DNA from: Akkermansia muciniphila
GTDB taxonomy: Bacteria > Verrucomicrobiota > Verrucomicrobiia > Limisphaerales > UBA1100
Direction: 5' to 3'
Assembly: GCA_945903605.1 (NCBI GenBank)
Contig: CAMDOH010000015.1
Coordinates: 1-44,156, forward strand
DNA: 44,156 nt
The notes under the pieces were generated by a model that worked only from the letters and a program-made list of their open reading frames with translations, ran no database searches and was not told the DNA's origin. Of this stretch, positions 42,776 through 44,156 are shown in pieces. Numbering within the stretch: the first letter of the stretch is position 1; every line of letters starts with the position of its first letter. Made by a program: the position numbers and the translations under genes.

Positions 42776-42893
42776 GTGTGCCCGATGATGAAGTCATCCG
42801 CGATTGGATGCAAGCCGTGGTGCAGCCGCCATTATCCCGTTGCGTGTCGTGGGTGGTTCTCTATCCTCTCTTAACTCCACAGCACTTCATATC

Positions 42894-43919
42894 ATGAATA
42901 ACCCCACTCAAACCCGACGGGATTTTATCACCAGTGCCAGTGCTCTCGCCGTGGCCGCCGCTGCGGCTCCCGTGTTGGGCGCGCCGGACGTCGCGTTGCC
43001 CAAATCTGAGACGCTTGTCAAACGGCTCTTTGATTCCTTCGACGAGAAGCAGCGCAAGGGCGTGTGTTTCCCGTGGGAACATCGCAGCGCCAATGGCCTT
43101 CTGCGCGCGCACATCTCCAACAACTGGCGCATCACGCCGCAGGCGATCACGAGCAGCTTTTACACTCGCGATCAGCAGGCACTCATCCGCGAGATCTGGA
43201 AGGGGTTGGTGAATCCGGATTGGGTGGCGAAGTTCGATCAGCAGTTCAAGGACGATCTCGGCGGATGGGGACTCAAGCAGGGCATCGCGATCTTCGGCAC
43301 GCCCGGCGCGGGCAAATTCGAGTTCGTGCTCACCGGTCGCCACGGCACCATTCGTTGCGACGGCAACTCGGAGGATCATGTCGCGTTCGCGGGGCCCATC
43401 ATGTACGGGCACGAAGGTTCCAGCGGTTATTTTGAAAAGCCCGGCCACCCGGACAACGTGTTCTGGCATCAGGCACTGGAGGCCAACAAACTGTACCGGA
43501 TGCTCGATGGCAAACTGCGCGCGCAGGCGCTTTTGCCGACGGCGCCCGATGAGGGCGAGGTCGCTTTCCAAGGCGCAAAGGGAAAATTCACGGGCGTCGC
43601 CGTGGCGGACATGGCGCGCGATCAAAAGGAGCATCTACAAAAAGTGCTGCGCCTCTTGCTCGAACCCTTCCGGCAAAGCGATGTGGATGAAGCCGTGGCC
43701 GCGCTCAAGAAACAGGGCGGCCTTGATAAATGTCACCTGAGTTTTTATCGCGCCGATGATTTGGGCAAAGACGAGATCTGGGACAACTGGCGTTTGGAAG
43801 GCCCCGCGTTCGTCTGGCATTGGCGCGGCGCACCGCACGTTCACGTGTGGGTGCATGTGGCCGATGACCCGATCGTGACGTTGAACGCCAAGAACCGTTC
43901 CGGCCCCATGCGCCAGTGA
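42894..43919 (+). CDS. DUF3500 protein with a Tat signal
   Basis: This 341-residue protein starts from the ATG at 42894. A twin-arginine signal is visible: TRRDFITSASALAVAAAAAP (Arg8-Arg9), suggesting export of a folded, perhaps cofactor-bearing, protein. The mature part has KRLFDSFDEKQRKGVCFPWE, GIAIFGTPGAGKFEFVLTGR, HVAFAGPIMYGHEG and VWHWRGAPHVHVWVHVADDP. The His-rich segments HQALEANKLYR and the C-terminal HVHVWVH might bind metal. This matches the DUF3500 family, whose biochemical function is unknown. The frame is open upstream to 42804 but lacks a signal there. Confidence 0.85.
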   Translation: MNNPTQTRRDFITSASALAVAAAAAPVLGAPDVALPKSETLVKRLFDSFDEKQRKGVCFPWEHRSANGLLRAHISNNWRITPQAITSSFYTRDQQALIREIWKGLVNPDWVAKFDQQFKDDLGGWGLKQGIAIFGTPGAGKFEFVLTGRHGTIRCDGNSEDHVAFAGPIMYGHEGSSGYFEKPGHPDNVFWHQALEANKLYRMLDGKLRAQALLPTAPDEGEVAFQGAKGKFTGVAVADMARDQKEHLQKVLRLLLEPFRQSDVDEAVAALKKQGGLDKCHLSFYRADDLGKDEIWDNWRLEGPAFVWHWRGAPHVHVWVHVADDPIVTLNAKNRSGPMRQ

Positions 43920-43934
43920 GTCGCCAAATTCCCG

Positions 43935-44156
43935 TTACGGCTTGAGCGCCTTGGCGACGGTCTCAGCGATGACTTTCGCACCGGCGGCGTTGGGATGGAT
44001 CTTGTCGGGGAACAGCGCCGCTTTGCCGCTGAGTGCGGCGTAAAGGTCGATGCTCGGCAGTTTCATTTCCTTGGCGACCTGTTGCAGCGTGGTGATGACT
44101 TCGCCTTTCACGACGGTCTCGTTGATGCCCCATTTGGTTTCGTACACGGGCACCGG
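43935..44156 (-). CDS. GDSL/SGNH hydrolase, C-terminal part (cut by the right window edge)
   Basis: The last 73 codons of a larger gene that continues beyond the window; the apparent GTG start at 44153 is internal. VYETKWGINETVVKGEVITT, LPSIDLYAALSGK and FPDKIHPNAAGAKVIAETVA show the end of a GDSL/SGNH esterase, with the catalytic Asp and His in the DKIHPN segment (block V). Such proteins often deacylate carbohydrates; the substrate cannot be told. It converges on the DUF3500 gene 15 bases away. Confidence 0.85.
   Translation of the reverse strand, partial: PVPVYETKWGINETVVKGEVITTLQQVAKEMKLPSIDLYAALSGKAALFPDKIHPNAAGAKVIAETVAKALKP

Noticed and set aside
40388-42874. Long plus-strand open frames opposite the MBL and SGNH-like genes
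   Set aside because: Composition is typical of antisense shadows (Arg/His-rich), and the minus-strand products have signal peptides and fold motifs.

Overview
The window looks like a chromosomal segment from a Verrucomicrobiota-type bacterium (inferred; a Planctomycetes relative is the main alternative). The clues are futalosine-type menaquinone genes, a biosynthetic arginine decarboxylase, a Tat-exported DUF3500 protein, secreted proteins of kinds common in these phyla, separate PurS and PurQ subunits, and frequent GTG/TTG starts with few strong Shine-Dalgarno sites. No transposase, phage gene or CRISPR array was seen.

Layout. (1) 1-1021: the 5' part of a secreted Gly/Met-repeat protein on the minus strand, running off the left edge, followed by tRNA-Leu(UAG). 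(2) 1403-3928: a frameshifted GbsR/MarR-like regulator, an intact nucleotide-sugar dehydrogenase, and about 770 bases of decayed DNA containing a CapD-like remnant. (3) 3929-20154: a surface-glycan locus with three glycosyltransferases, a CDP-6-deoxyhexose cassette (rfbF, rfbG, epimerase, DegT aminotransferase), five methyltransferase-family proteins, a PhyH dioxygenase, a GNAT acyltransferase, a WbqC-like protein and a YfhO-like membrane protein. One methyltransferase gene (6977-8008) runs against the rest. (4) 20149-23686: a Nif3-like protein, speA and a six-helix membrane protein. (5) 29386-23683, minus strand: ubiX, mqnP, mqnE, mqnA and mqnC, followed one base later by a methyltransferase of unknown role. 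(6) 29508-38837: a lipoprotein amidase translationally coupled to a sugar-nucleotide epimerase, a DEDD exonuclease with lpdA, pssA, a PpiD/SurA-like membrane chaperone, a small lipoprotein, a pseudouridine synthase and a HupE/UreJ-like protein. (7) 38976-44156: purS-purQ, a two-gene unit for a tandem metallo-beta-lactamase-fold protein and a secreted SGNH-like protein, the DUF3500 protein, and the C-terminus of a GDSL hydrolase cut by the right edge.

How it works together. The glycan locus should make a CDP-linked 4-keto-6-deoxy sugar. It could then epimerise, aminate, acylate and C- or O-methylate that sugar before transfer to a surface polymer. No flippase, polymerase or initiating transferase is visible, so these must lie elsewhere. 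The menaquinone cluster covers MqnA, MqnE, MqnC, the prenyltransferase and the flavin prenyltransferase that makes the cofactor for a UbiD-type decarboxylase. MqnB, MqnD, the decarboxylase and a recognisable UbiE/MenG are not in the window. Genes are very tightly packed, with many 4-base ATGA/GTGA overlaps and convergent pairs that overlap or abut.
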